A stretch of DNA of 64,000 nt, taken from the NCBI RefSeq assembly GCF_014805625.2, contig NW_023998417.1:14534871-14598870 (forward strand), given 5' to 3'. Below the pieces are notes generated by a model. The model saw only the letters and a list, made by a program, of their open reading frames with translations, was not told the DNA's origin and made no database searches. Below are positions 1 through 14,119 of this stretch, one piece after another (position 1 is the stretch's first letter; the number at the start of each line of letters is the position of its first letter). This stretch comes from Glossina fuscipes. Its lineage: Eukaryota; Arthropoda; Insecta; Diptera; Glossinidae. Both the position numbers and the translations under genes were made by a program.

Positions 1-3000
1 AAGTGTTTTTAAGAAAATTACATGGTAAAGAGCCTCTTGACGAATCCTATGCCATTTGCATGGCGAAATTACTTTTCTGTCTGTACGAATACATTTGTCA
101 ATAAACATTAACGAATATATATAGGTGGTGGTACTGTTATTTCTTTGCCGCTTTTCCTCTTCAAAGCGTTCTGTTCGCATTAATTTTTTCCCTTTTTTGT
201 GTACGTTTTTTTTTTACAAATATTGGTTTTCAAATTCAAAACATAATGGCATAATATGGCGGCGGCTTAAATCCAACTTTTTGCTTTATATTTATGTAAA
301 TTACAATTGAAGGAATTCATAACCCAATGATTGTCTGCGTACTCTAACTAATTGGATTTCAAAAGATATACAAATTGTCCGTATAGATGTACATATACAT
401 ATGCATATACATACATATATATCATAGCTTTGTGAGATATTTTTTTCTCTGTATAAATAAAAAAAAAAGAGTATGCATGAATTTATGACTTTATTATATA
501 CTTTAGCCATTTAAGTTTAGCTTCGCGTGGCTCATAAATTGTTGTCAAACTTAAGTTGCCAACTTGCATGCCGCACACGGTGCGCAAACCCTTTACCAAA
601 GTTTTCATGAAGAAGTGGTCTGATTGGTCAAAGACCATTCTCCTTTTTACATGAAGATCGGTGAAAGATCAAAGATGAATTGTTTATGTGTATGTTAAGC
701 TATAAATGTGTATGTAATGATGGCGGTGGTTACTATAGGAGCTGCTGCTGTTGGCCACCAAAAGCTGTCTCGGCTTATATTCAAGCCTTAATGAAACGCC
801 ATATTTGTTAATATTTTTATTGCATTTCTGCTCTCCACAGCTTCAGCCTTCGCCTCGATATATTTTTAATTTTTTTCCTTACTCTTTGCAATCAGACACT
901 AAAATTTTTATGTTGCACGGCTCCTGTTGCATTAATATGTGTTGCGAGATGTAATTAAATCTTGCTCTTAGAGCCGTGCTTGCCTTCTGCTTAAAACTTT
1001 AAAACGAATTCATTTGTTTGCTAAAACTTTTCTTATGCATTCAACATCGATTTTCATTGGTTGAATACAAGCTTTAGATGTATTACGTTAGGTTACATCC
1101 TTTTTTGTTTGTGCCCCCAATTCCAAAAATCCTATAAAGTTTTTATTCCGCATGAGATTCCAAGTCGATTTAGATAATAAGTTTAGAGGTAGCAGAAGAA
1201 CGAGCTAAAGATTTGTCCCAAAAATAGTCACAATTGATCCTTAGTTAAGATAAGCATTAAACAAGAAGTGCCCTCCGATAAGTGGCCTTATGGTGCTCGT
1301 CTTTAGGAAAATTCTATTATAATACTATTGCTATAGCACTAACTGCTGTTTCGGTCTATTTCTCTTTGAGACATAATCGACACTTCACCTGAAATATTTG
1401 TCGCTTACTAGTGCAGAGACAAAAAGTTCGTTTCAATCGTAACAGCCAAGGTGTCTTGCGACTTTCTGCTGGCGTTTTTGTCTTGCTTTTAGCAAAAGCC
1501 ATAAAGTGCTTTCTTTGTATTCGCAAATTAGAACCAAAAAAATCGCAAACAACCGCTCGTGTTCACTACATTATTGCATATCTTAGGTTGTTAGATGCGA
1601 TTTCGCAATTTTTTTTGTTAAGCTTAACCCATGATTAGCTCACAAAGAGCGTACAGACAAAACATTTTTCGACCTTTGGTAGCTAATTACCACATATTTA
1701 CTTAATATTAATATATTGATTGTCATTAATCATAGTTTGTTGGCGGAAGAAATTAAACAGGGCTGTGTGCCTGCAACCATCCGACCATGCACTAATTGTT
1801 AAAGGGTATGGCATGTGACTTTTCATTAAATTTAACCCAACCCAGATCATTAAGTCGGCTCGCATGCATTCATTGTTGTGTACACATTTAGCCGTTGAAA
1901 GCCATGAGTGTTTTTGATCGTACGGAACATATCGTTCTCAGTTGTGTCTTTCAGTTCCATTTCTGATTTAGTATTTAATGGTTGTCTTGATGGACCGTTT
2001 TCATTTTACGAAAAACTTTAAAAAGATATTTTTCATCAAATCGGAAAATTCCTATAGATAGATTATTAGATTAGCTATTTTAAAATATAATTTCCTTTAC
2101 TCGATGCCCGTTTTTTGTGTTCTTGCCGTCTCGCCTACCCTTTTAATATTTCCACAAGAAGACCCGAGTCAGTGGGGTACCGGGTTCAAACCTCAGTCCG
2201 GGAAAGTTTACCTTGGCCGATGTTATAGTGAGTGCTCAGTCGATAAAGGCTTAGCACTTCCCGATTGGGCGCACATCCAATCTGACTTCTTATCTATTTT
2301 CCTTTCGTCACTTCTTCCTGACCGCCACCGTATTACACAAATCGGGCACATCGTCTGAACGATTGGTGATACAAACACAACAAAAGAGCAATGTAATGAG
2401 CGGAATTTTGCGTGAAACTTGAAACAAGTCTGAGATTTTTTCGTTTCGCTTTACCCGATTTGTAATGGGGCTTAAAGCAATCACTCATGATAAGTTGCAA
2501 ATAACAACTGCAATTGCAGCTATATTTTTTATACATTAGCGGTCTCTTAAGGCCATATGCTGCACGCGTTAATGCTCTCCTTTATCTTTCAATTAATTGT
2601 ATGTTAATATAAAATAAAAATAAAAAGAGTTCCTAATAGCAGGAGATGGATTGAAGCTGTTTGCGTTTGTATTTATTGCTTTTCTTTTTTTAAAATGAAG
2701 TTTGGGATAGACGTGCCAAGCGTCACAATTCATAAATAAAATATGACGTCTACATGAGTTTATGATCAAAGTTTTACTATACTACTCTTCTTCCTCTTGG
2801 CTACTTACCATACGAGCTATTGGTGAACGCATAACGCAGCGTCTGAAAATACATAAGAAGAAATATTTGTTATTATTTTTCAATTCCAAGATATACATAC
2901 GTATTCAATAGCAACTATTTCAGTGACTTTTTTCTCTCGTTTTAAGGAATAGCTAATGGCAATTATTTGTCACCTTGTGTTATGTGCGCAAAGGCTAATG

Positions 3001-3140
3001 CATTGACATGTTTTTAAGCAACAGATTTCTGCATTGAAATATTATGTGAATTAACTACGCAAACTAGTACAACTTATTCCGGCCAACACCTGGTTACTGT
3101 ATACTAAAAAATATCTTTTAGTGGGTAAGTCATGCTTACA
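1..3140. other. AT-rich intergenic sequence, no gene recognised
   Basis: Only short chance reading frames are present. The one local oddity is a GC-richer patch at about 2,160-2,300 with an RNA polymerase III B-box-like GGGTTCAAACC at 2,183-2,193 (approximate), which lacks a properly spaced A box. Confidence 0.7.
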
Positions 3141-3148
3141 TATATTTA

Positions 3149-3472
3149 GTGGAAAGCAAGATTGAAAATTTCATAAACCGTCTTTCAGGTAAATCAAAAC
3201 CGGAATTTGCCGGGACCAAAGAGGTCCCTAGATCAATGTGGGCTAATCCAGTTATCGTTAAACCGCCTCACGGGCGCCATCTTTTTGTTGACATAGGACG
3301 TAGGACAAAAGTACAACGTTCGCACAAAAGTGCAGTAGGAGTGGAAAGCATAGAGCTGCGCACTGCACGTATAACAACAGGGCATAGCTTATCCCACTGC
3401 TGTGAGAGTAATAGATTAATTCAACTCCAGGCCTCACACGCCAGAATGGAACATGTTTTGACAGCACGTTAA
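3149..3472 (+). other. Unrecognised 107-codon open frame, doubtful gene
   Basis: This frame opens at a non-ATG (GTG) codon. It runs without a stop through sequence of more even base composition than its surroundings and is overlapped by an opposite-strand frame at 3,258-3,632. The predicted peptide shows no domain, signal peptide or membrane segment that I recognise. TTTCAG|GTAAAT at about 3,183-3,195 could be read as a splice signal. It may be a decayed exon or chance. I do not assign a function. Confidence 0.15.
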
Positions 3473-3950
3473 AATTAAAGATGGAGTTTAGAACTAAATT
3501 ACTTTCTGGAAACACAATAATACTAATAATCACCCTTAATGCTTTTAGGCAGTAAAGACCTATTAAAACATAAGTATAAACATGCGAACATAAGTTAAAT
3601 GAAATGCTCCTCCATTGACAGCATGCACGCAATGGTAAGGCTACTGCACTGTATTAAGTTTTCAACCACAGTTTATACAACTGTCACAAATAGACGTTTT
3701 CCTTTACTTAACCTAAACTAACTTCATTTATGTATGCGTTCGTAATTTGTCAATAAAACAGAAATAAGGAAAGCAAGAAAGCTGGCTTGGATCGAATTTT
3801 TCAACACCCGTCATCGGATTGCATGCGATATAGCGAAGATTCATTCGCTCGATGTGCATATAGTATTGAAGATGTCATGGTATTTGTAACCGGACTCTTG
3901 GCTCATTTTAATTGATTTACTAGCTTTACAGGGACTTTTCAATAACGAGA

Positions 3951-3987
3951 CTTTTCTCTCTCTCTCTCTGTCTCTGTCTCTCTTTCT
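3951..3987. repeat. CT-rich microsatellite
   Basis: This is a (CT)n tract interrupted by CTGTCTCTGTCTC steps. Confidence 0.9.
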
Positions 3988-5397
3988 AAAGCTTCGAGGT
4001 TTGCTATTTGTAATCGATTCTTCGAACACACCTAAGCTGGCGTGTACTTGTCAGCAGTTGTCCTGAGATTATATAAGAAGATAGACTTTAGGCCGTCTGC
4101 ACTAAATGCGTTCCAAACGTTTAGCAAATGTAATAAAACCATTGTAGTGATTGCAATAGCAACGCAATCAACCACCATTATTGAAGTTATTGTTGTTGTT
4201 GGTACGCAGCACAAACAAATTTATCTTTGTCAATATTTTGAAAAGGTCTTACTTATCAGGAGGTGGTGTTGCGTATGTTTTGTTAAGTCTATTAAAATTT
4301 ACTCGAGCATTAAATGTACTTATAAAACAACGCAATAACAACAACTTAGCTCAACCATTACGAAAGAGAGAGAAAAAAAAAACAAAAGTATTTAACGCCA
4401 TTACGTTTAGTATGAGAATTGATTGCTGATAAACAAAGCAAAATGGGGCAAAGTGCGTACGTCCGTCAGTTAGAGCTAAATAAGCCAAATTACGAGAAAC
4501 AACCGCAGCATAGATTATACGGGAATTGTATAAGGCGCAAGGGATGGGCCTATGTCGTCATATTATAGAAGGGATTTGGGTTTTTTCTCATTACGCTTCA
4601 ACGAATCTAATCCGCATACACACTATTACAGCTTTACTAAGCATTGATCTATTTCGCAAAATTAGTTTCCTTTTCCATGTTTGATGTGTACAATCAAAGA
4701 TGGCAATGGCCTTAGTTGGCCTAATGAAGACAATGTTAAGGAACAAAAAATAACGGTTTAAATAAAAATCTTTTAAATTGCGCAAATGCACCAGAGTAAG
4801 GCAACAGCCATCGGCATAAGTGAATGCAAATATTTGCACTTTTAATTAATTTTGATTTTAGGTCGGAGGTGAGTAAGGCCAAGAGCGAAGAAGGCAGAAT
4901 TGTGGATGATTGCTCTGCTCGCTGCAAGACGTTCACCAGCAAACCGCTTGTCAACTAAAATGTCACACAAGTGTCAAGCAATGCTTTTATATGCATTGAT
5001 ACAAATATGCTGACACATGTAAATATTAACATATTTGCAATGTTTGTGTCACCATCATCAACACATATCAAGTGTTACCCTTCACCACATCTTTCGAAAA
5101 GAAAAGGAAGAAATTTTTTCAGAAAACTTTTCATTTAAGAACTTCATCATTCAACAATTTGAACATCAAAGTATTGCAATTGTACGACATGCGTGACAAT
5201 TTAATGAGACTCCGTTTTTCGTTTCATTGTCGAAAAGCAATTGCTCTACATTTCTGCAGACTCCTCTCAAGTTCTTTTCGTTTGCGTCTCCTCTTCTTCT
5301 TCGTCGTCTTCTTTTTTTTTGTAAGAAAACTAATTAGCTTTATTTTTTTAGGGTTTTGCTCCATCAAAAATGACACACAAATCCATTAAAATTATTT

Positions 5398-5416
5398 AAA
5401 AAAAAAAAAAAAAAAA
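5398..5416. repeat. Poly(A) run followed by A-rich (AAAAAC) sequence
   Basis: A run of about 19 A residues continues into CAAAAACAAAAATT. No retroelement body or target-site duplication was seen on either side, so a retroposon tail is not supported. Confidence 0.85.
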
Positions 5417-8400
5417 CAAAAACAAAAATTGTGTAAATGAAAATATTTAATGACACTTTGGCACCACAAACGAAAATCTGTTGATAATTTTGCTGATGAG
5501 AAGACATATGGAGCCGTTTAAAATTATTTTTGAGTGTGAATGTGTTTTATTTATTTACCGTTAATTGCGTTTATATCCTTTCTTTAATGGATTTTAATTA
5601 GGTATTTAATACTGAAGTGAGAGAATACCATTATTTACAAGAATTTTTTCTTGCTTGAAGAAAGCCTCGTTTCATTGGCTGCTTTTAAACTCTGAATATT
5701 CATCAATACATTATCTCGATAAGTGAACATTTAATCCGAACCAACCCACAATGTGTCTTTTCAATTCACATTTTGACATTCGACTTGAGATTTTTGATTA
5801 TTTCATATTTGTATACGCATTTCCAAAAACATCTCTTTCTGAATATAAACAAGCAAGTGCCTGAGAGTCATACTGTCTCTCTTCATTTCAAAGTAAACTA
5901 AGATGTTTACTCTAAGATTCCTGTAAGATTTCTATTAACTTCACCCATCAATTTGGTTATGTAATCTTTTTTATTATCATATATTTTCTTTCCGAAAATG
6001 GCAGCGTTGGCGAGGTGTTGTGCTTAATTTTACGAATAAAAACGTCGAAGAAATATTCATTTTACTGTTGTTTAAGTTATCAAAGCCCACATAGATAATA
6101 TTAGTCACTTAAGTACAGACTTGTATTACTATGCTCCCTCAGTATTCAATTCATGCTGCCCTAGTAAAGATAAGTTGAAGATAAGATGAACCAAACACGT
6201 CGTAATGAATTCATTAAATAATACTTTTTTATTAATTAATTATATAATATGTTCTGCGTTCTACAACACCTACTAACCATTTTTGTTGGCACATTAAAAA
6301 TCTTCTTATGCCACTGGTATACATTAATATACATGGGTTAGTATATATGTGTTATTTATGCATTCTAAGCACTTTTATATAGCTTTGAAACAAATAAATT
6401 GTATGGAGACGTGAAAAAAATGTGAAAAATTTTCTTTTATTAGTAATAAATTTCAATTGTAATTTCCGTTCTATAATTTTATATCTCTTGTGGTTAAAAT
6501 TCGATTCTTAATAGATAGTAGATGGTCGTAAAAGGTTGAGATACAAAGTTAAAGGTTGGTATTTACAGCAATCATAGAAAATAGTAGCAGCATATAAAAT
6601 TTAAAATCAATATTTATCGAAAGGCGTCTGAGAGGTCAGTTAAGAAAGACTCCAATCGCTGGATGTATAACAAAAAAAAAAATAAAATAAAAAAATAAAT
6701 AAAAACGGAAAAATTGTTGTTTTTTATATATGTATTAGGTTCCATGAACCTTTACGGTACGTGACGTATTAATCAAGTCAAATAATTTGACTGACAATAA
6801 ATTTATTTAAATGTACGATGATTTGCTTTCAAGAATCATACCAGAACAGTATCACCATCAGCTTAATCGGCAGTGAAGCGTTACACTCGGCAGACAAAAA
6901 CGAAAAAAAAAAAGATTATGTGAAAAATACTCTGAACGCAATTCGCAGAATTCTTTAAAATATATGCACATATAATAATAACTCGTATGAAACGAAACAA
7001 ATATATATAATGATAGTACTGTGTGTATTTATATCTTTTGGAACCAACCCAGAAACCTTGGCCCGTAGTGTAGTTGGTTTGTTTGTTTTTTTTTTTTTGA
7101 CATTCTGTCACATATCGCGTATAATATTCGTTTGCCTTTGCGGCATTGTTAAGGCGTTAACCAGACTAAAGTGAAATTTATTTGTTGCGTTCTCATCACA
7201 AAAGAATCATTTGTATAGAACGATATGTGCCGCCGCCGTCATTGAAAGCGAAACTCTTCCTATGACAGTCCAATTAGCGAAAATTATAAATTCACATAAA
7301 TAAACATCAAGCGGATGTACTCCGACGATCATATGTTTGTCTGAATATCTTAAAACTACAATACATTTTTCTTAAATTATTCGTTTTTAGCGCTCTTGCG
7401 CATTGCGCGTTGGTGAAGAATCTCCGCTACGCCTGCTTACAATTTGGTTTTCGGCATATTCTTAATTAGTAAGTTACTTATTACGGTTAATTGAAAATTC
7501 TTAAGAATTATATAATATATTCAATTTTACGAAACGCTTTTCCCTAAACTGACTGGCAGTCTAACGACGTTCAGAATGTTCCATCCATAATGAGAAGAAG
7601 AAAGCAAGGCTTCGATAAAAGCTGTTGCCGATCTAATTCACTCTTCATTCTTCAATTGATAGGACAGAGTAAGGAAGAGGCGTATTGAGGCGTCTGTCTA
7701 CCGTTAAAACAACTACTACCGTATAGCATCAATATGCTTATGTGCATAGTTATATTGAAGACGTCAAAAAACGTAGTGTTGCAACACGAACGATGGAGTT
7801 GATAAAGTTAATGGCACGAATGCCTTGCGAGCATCAATTTGTTTGACTTCAAAATTGGTCTGCCCGCTTGCACGGGACACTCTCCTCACGTTCACGTCCC
7901 ATCTTGTTCACTTGCTTACTTACTTCCTATTAATGCCTGTCCTCATAAGTGATAAAACCCTATGCTTGAATTTCACAAAAAAACTTCTTTTTGATTGCTA
8001 GTCTTCGAAAAATATGTGTGGCAATCGTTACTGAGAACACTGGGCTGGAGCTTGGCTTTAACCAAGAATTGCTCTACAATCAATTTGAAAGTCAACGATT
8101 TTGATAATAAAGATAGCACTGCCAAATCGTAAATTCAAAAAAGTTTGAATACTTGACCCTTGCCTCTACATACTTGGTGATCTGAATACATATTTCGGAT
8201 TCGGTACGTATGTCGGATTTTTCAAATTGTTTCAGTTCTCTGACAGTCCAATTTCCTTTTTCTTATTCATTTTTTGAAAACTTTCAGAATATTAGCAGTA
8301 GAGTGACGGGCAAAGGGACATAAATGAATCATTTGCAGACGTCCTCTTCACCCAGAATGCAGGTATAACTTAAAGATCTCTTATTATTGCTCCTGATTGA

Positions 8401-11400
8401 TTGGTAAAAAAGGAAGTACCAGGTAACCGGCTAGCGAGCATAAAAGCAATGGAACGAACTTGAACGATGAAGCTGTTAATACTCATTCGCTTCTACAGGT
8501 CGTTAATTTTGGGAGGATTTCTTTCACTTAACAGTGGCAAAAACATATAAACATTTTATAGAAAAGATAGGCTAGATAGTTTAGATCTTTGCAACAGAGT
8601 TGCAAAGTTGTTTCAATGTCTTATTTACTGCGAAAGTTTGTGCCAATGCACAATCTGCACGAATTTCTTCTTTATTTAAATGTTATGCATAGAAAATTAG
8701 GCTACAAAGTCGTAATGGCGGACTCTTAAAAGAAATGTTTGAACTTAACTTTTCATAAAATGTGTAAATAAAAAATACGAATTAAAAAAAAAAGAAGAAG
8801 CTCAAGCGTTTACACATCTGGTACGCGGCACAGAGTAAACAGGCACACTTATAGCTAATATGGATCCAAGCCTACTGTTAGTAGTAAACATCTTAACGCA
8901 TTAAAGAATAAAAGTTAGCTCAAGTACGACATCGTAGCCACATTAAGAAGAGTTTCTTCGATAGACTTCGCTTAGATCGTAGCGAAGCAACTTAAACGGT
9001 TCGAAAAGTCTGTAGATGTAATTCTATTGGCTTTATGAAAGTCAAGTTTCCTGGAAGAACAGTTAGGAATGTTGAAATTAATCTCATCTTCTAAAGCCGG
9101 TTACTCGGTAATAGCATTTTTTTAATTTGATTATGAACAAAGAGAGAAGGGAAACCTACGTTTCGCTAGTCTGAGGTGGAAGTGCCATTATCCGAAATGG
9201 AATACTTAGAGGGTTTGTGAGCCGGTAAACATGTAAGTGAAGGTAGCTTGCCCATAAGTTATACAAGATCAGATCGGGGCTGGTCTTGCCCAATGAGAGG
9301 AGATATCCTTGCTGCAACAGTGTGGCTGACGCGACATAAGGCGGATTACTTTGCTTAAATCAGGTTATGCAAAGTAATAAATGTTAAAACGAAAAGAAAA
9401 CGCTTAGCACACAACAAAAGTATGCTCGTGAACATCAAGTTCTCAAAGCAACAACAAAACCGATGATCAAATAAACTTTGTTTAATCGAAGTACATAATA
9501 GTTTTCAACTTCGAATTTTTACAATAAATGTATTGTGTACTTAGCGATATTTTCTTTGAGGCTTAATAACAACGTTCACGTTAAGCAAAAATCTTTGATT
9601 GCTTCGAAATACATCGCTCTGCATATAGAAGAAAAATGTGGGAAAAGCTAACCTTCGTTAGCGGGTATTAAAGAACATTTGGTAAAACCCGTAATTGTAG
9701 ACGCAATAGAACACTTAACCACCACATACATATGTTGTTTGTGGTTTCCTAAACAATTCCTTTCGAAAATAATTTTTTAATAATCCAGAAAATTTTTTGT
9801 GAAAAAGGAAAACATTATGAAACTTTCGTAGAGAATGAGTAAAAAAAAGGCAGACTTCCTTTCCGGTTGTCGAAGTAATTGGGAGAGAACGCTGTAAAAT
9901 AAATAAATTAAACGTTATGTTTAATCGATACTAACCACAATAACATTTAGGAAGTATAAAATAATTTCAAAACATATGCAGTACACACACGCATGCACAT
10001 ATATTTATAAACATACGAGCAGAAGTGGAGATGTAATAAAAGGCAAGGCTAAGTACAAATTAATTTACCGCGAAGCACTGACGATAAAGTTGTAAGGTCC
10101 ATGCCTAAATGTGCGTTAGACCCAAATGGATAATTTGAACAAAGAGTTAGTTAATCATTGGAAAAAAAAACATACATTTGTACAAACAAACCTTCTCGTG
10201 CAGGTATCAGAAATTTGTTTTAGGCTTTGTGTTGATTGCATTCATAATTCTTGAAACAAAGCATGGGAACACCCAGAACTTGTCTGTCTTTATGAAAACA
10301 CAAGCAGCGCGCATACGATCCCATGGAGGAAGAAGAACAAGCATACGGTTGTCTTTGCTTGTTTTCTTAAGGTTCTCTGTTTACTATTATAATTCAATCA
10401 CTTTTCAAAAACTATTTCTTTACACAATTAAACGCAAGAATGAAGAATGTAAAGCAACACATTTAAAAAGAAATGAAACTGATGCGCGCAGCAATCACAA
10501 ATAATCTCTGCTTTATCTGCCTCTAGCTCTTGTTGTCAATAATAATGATATCAATTACAATTTTTCCCCTGAGGGCTGTCTTCAAAGTGTGACTAAATTT
10601 ATTATTCTCTCTTTATAGCATCGAAAATTAATCGTATATTGTATCCTTTAGAGGACGTTTTGATTCCATTAAAGAATAGTCGTATACTTAATTAGATACG
10701 AAATGCATCCCTGAAGAAAGACATTCTAATGGAACGATCACTTTTCTTAGACTGGTAGAGACTGCGAGCTCTTCAATGTCACAGCGTTTTCCGCGCCTTT
10801 TTCCGCAAATTTTTATCAATTTTGTTTGTTATCTTGTTACAAGTAACAACATATGTGACCGACTTTAGTTTCAGTTACTTGCCGAACTATTGGCCCGACC
10901 GAAACGAAAAGTTCCTAATTGTGCTCCTAGGGGCGATTAAAGGGAACGAAAAGATTTGCAATTGACGTCGCTCTCATTAACTCTATTTCCCTCCTTTGTT
11001 AAACTTGACTTGCGAACTTTCCTCATTTGGGTCCTGCACTTAGAATTAAGATTGGTGCAGTTATTCTAGGCTGAGCCTAGGTTTAACTGCAGCAATACCA
11101 CCTGACACATTTAAGTAGTGAAAGTCAGGGATAGTTCTGTTGAAATACACAATTAAATGAAGCCACAAATTTTTGCAAGAAACTTACGGTTAAATAGAGA
11201 GCGAGCAACTTTGAAACGATTGATCGTTAAACAAAAATTTCTTGTGTAATTCCCACGAGATGTATCCAATGGCTGTGGCAAATACTACAACAAAGTAATT
11301 GTGTAGTTTCAAGAGAAAAAAAAAAAAATTATGCAAAAAGTAACTGAAAGTCGTAATAACGTCGACTTGTCTTTTAGTGGAAATTTACTCATTGAAATGC

Positions 11401-13689
11401 TTTGCTGCAACGATGAAATGATAGATTTAAGCATAACAATATATGCCATTTTGTAAATAGTTTTGATCGTAAATATTAACTTAACAAATCACTATATTAC
11501 TATGTACTTGTTTTACTCAATTCTCATATTATAATAATGATACTGGGGAGGCGGCCTCAACTATCCTGTATGTTCATAATTTGAAGCAAGTGTCTTTAAT
11601 ATGGCGATGCTTGAAAGATTTGTGTTCAACTAGAGTTTACGCTTGTGTGCAAAGAGATTTCATTTCAGGTGTTCATAAATTGCCGATCGTGTGCCACACC
11701 ATTACAATGGTAAATAGCACAGTTGGAAATTAGCCGCGCTCCACATTATTAGTGGAGAAAGGAAGACGTAGAAGAGCAAATAACCAAACTAAACTAAAGC
11801 AAACGTCACGTTTCTCCAGATGAAATACTATGCACTGCTGTAGGTAATCGTCAATGGCAATCGAACAACGGCGAAAAGATGAAATGAAATAAAGTGAATA
11901 CAGGAACGAAGCATTGATAAAACATTGTGTGCTAGGTAAGGTGGTGGCGGTTATCGTGCTTGCTGTGCCTTGGCAGCGCAATTGTTTAACTCTTGCGCTT
12001 AGTTCAATTTGATTTTTGTAGCTTGCACAAACTCTTTGTATGCACGAGTTAGGAGGTGGTACAAAACACGTTTTTACGTGCATTTTATTTGCTTGAACTT
12101 GAGTAAATAAAGCGAACATGATGTGGCGCCTAATATTATGCAATTATTTATGCAAGATTACCTATTAGCGACTCGCCGGTCAGCGTTTGTGTTATCGCTT
12201 ATAAAACTTGCAAAAAAAAAGCAATCTTCACAGAATTTTCATTGTTAAAAACAGCCTCAGGTTGCATCAGGTACGATTGTGTGGGGCAAATGTGTCAATG
12301 TGTATGCACAATCCATAGTAGAAGTGGTGAGCAATGCTCTTAGTTGAAAGCATTTTAAACATTTTATTGTTATCGATGACAATGGAAATCAATGATCAGA
12401 TTTAACACGTGTCCTAAACGTATATATTTCTGATTATCATACGCATGAACTATATATGAGAGTGTGTGTGCGGCATATTAACTTTCAGTTAACTTAACCG
12501 CTTTAACTTTAACGCAGCAGAGAGCGTCTTCATTAAACCCGCATAAATCTTTTCTCTGGCATTAAAAAAATTCATTAAATCATTCGTTATCCTTGTCTTG
12601 ACTTTAGTTATACATACCGCATACGTACCGCATATATACCGCATTAAAAAAAGGCCGAAGAATTCAGCTTAGGAGCGTTTGTATATGCGAATGTTTGTAT
12701 ACTTCTTGTTATATTTCTTGTTGCAAAGAGCCGATCAGGATAGCAAAAGAACCGAACAATTTGTACGAAAATTGTTTTTTCTTGTCTTGAACAATGAAAC
12801 ATAGCAACAACTGCAACAATAAAAACACAATACAGATCAATTCTCTTCTTGTTCTCCTTCTCTTTGTTTTGCTATATGGTTTACAAACTGCGGCTACTTC
12901 GTTTATTGGATAAGGTGTAATTATCCTTTGTGCAGTCAAGGCGCTAAAGAACAACACCTTCTTAGCACCTTCGATTATAATTTCGTCAGATATTCTTTTT
13001 CGTTGCATGTAATATTTGTTGTTTCCTTTCCTTTCTTTTTATTTTTTTATTTATTTATTTATTTTTTATTTTTTTTTGCAAACCCGCCACGATAGCAACA
13101 ATAACCGCAGATGGCTTTAATTAATTTTTTTTTTGAGGTAGAAGATGACTTTATTTTTGCGTTGCCTCGAAATCTTGCCTTTGTTTATAACCGCACAAAA
13201 TAGGATAAAAATGCTTGCTTCGATTCGAACTTGTTCGTCTTTGACCAGCAGGAGATCTTAAGTGAAAGCCAGACAATTAAGGAAGAAATAGCGTAGTAAG
13301 CGACTCAGTATTCGGCTGAGAGAAGAAAAGTAATTATAGAGCCTGCTGATGCACTTGAACAACTTGAGCTTGTTCTTTAAATTACAATTCCCTCGATCCG
13401 AATGCAAAGTAAGTAAGGAGTTATTAAGAGCAACCAAATGGGGAAAGGCGTAACGGTATTTACCAGGTTTACTAATGCCTGCATAATCGTTCGCTTGCGT
13501 ATGTGGGCCAATCGTTGTGCCGCTTAAAAGAGGGATTCAAAGTCGGGAGTCAGTTAGGCTGCGAAAAGCGGAAAGAGAATTAAACTTTTGCGTAGAATGT
13601 AAAGGTGACGTTGCAGATAAAGGTAAGAATATTAATTAGGATGACGTAATCAAAATACAAAACGACTGTGATTGTGTTACATAAATATC

Positions 13690-14110
13690 GCATCTAATCT
13701 GTTAATCATGGGTAACTAAGACTTACGCCAGCTAATTAATAATTAATGTCCGCGTATATAATAATATTAATCAGAGTCGATAGAAAAATTCCTTTAATTA
13801 AGTCTTTTTTTATTTTGCAAAACTCATTAGGCGTAAACAGTGTATTTAACAGCAAAACAAAAACAAAGCATCTAAGCTTACCTAAGCTTTCACGTAATTA
13901 CTATAATAATTCCATAAGTTTCTTAATGCTTTGCAATAAAAATAATGAAATCATATTTTTTTTCTTTCTCTAAATTCCCTAAAATACTTAATTTAATGTT
14001 TGCCTTAATTGATAATTAATTACAACGATGGGGTTAAAAATATTGATGAACAATTTTTAACAGGAAGTTTAGTTTGTTGAAAAACTACGAGAAAAACTAT
14101 TAATTAGTTG
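13690..14110. promoter_or_regulatory. Cluster of TAAT homeodomain core sites (candidate enhancer)
   Basis: Within about 420 bases there are many TAAT/ATTA cores, including CTAATTAATAATTAATG at 13,732-13,748, TTAATTAAG near 13,795, GTAATTACTATAATAATT near 13,905, TTAATTGATAATTAATTAC near 14,004 and TATTAATTAG near 14,099. Homeodomain proteins of the NK and Hox classes bind such cores. Background AT content makes them common, so the claim rests on density and overlapping arrangement only. Confidence 0.25.
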
Positions 14111-14119
14111 AAATATACA

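Larger units (their letters stand above)
3480..13680. other. Intergenic sequence, no gene recognised
   Basis: This block is AT-rich with scattered homopolymer runs and a CT-rich tract at 3,951-3,987. Two GATAAG motifs spaced 11 bases apart (6,169-6,174 and 6,180-6,185) are the only regulatory-looking arrangement noted. Reading frames here are short and show no family resemblance. The longest, 137 codons on the minus strand at 11,730-12,143, has no recognisable domain. Confidence 0.7.

Noticed and set aside
5398..5416. Poly(A) run as a retroposon tail
   Set aside because: No retroelement body or target-site duplication adjoins it; the same holds for the run at 53,886-53,914.
11730..12143. 137-codon minus-strand frame, the longest in the upstream region
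   Set aside because: The peptide has no recognisable domain and irregular composition; one such frame is expected by chance in 64 kb.
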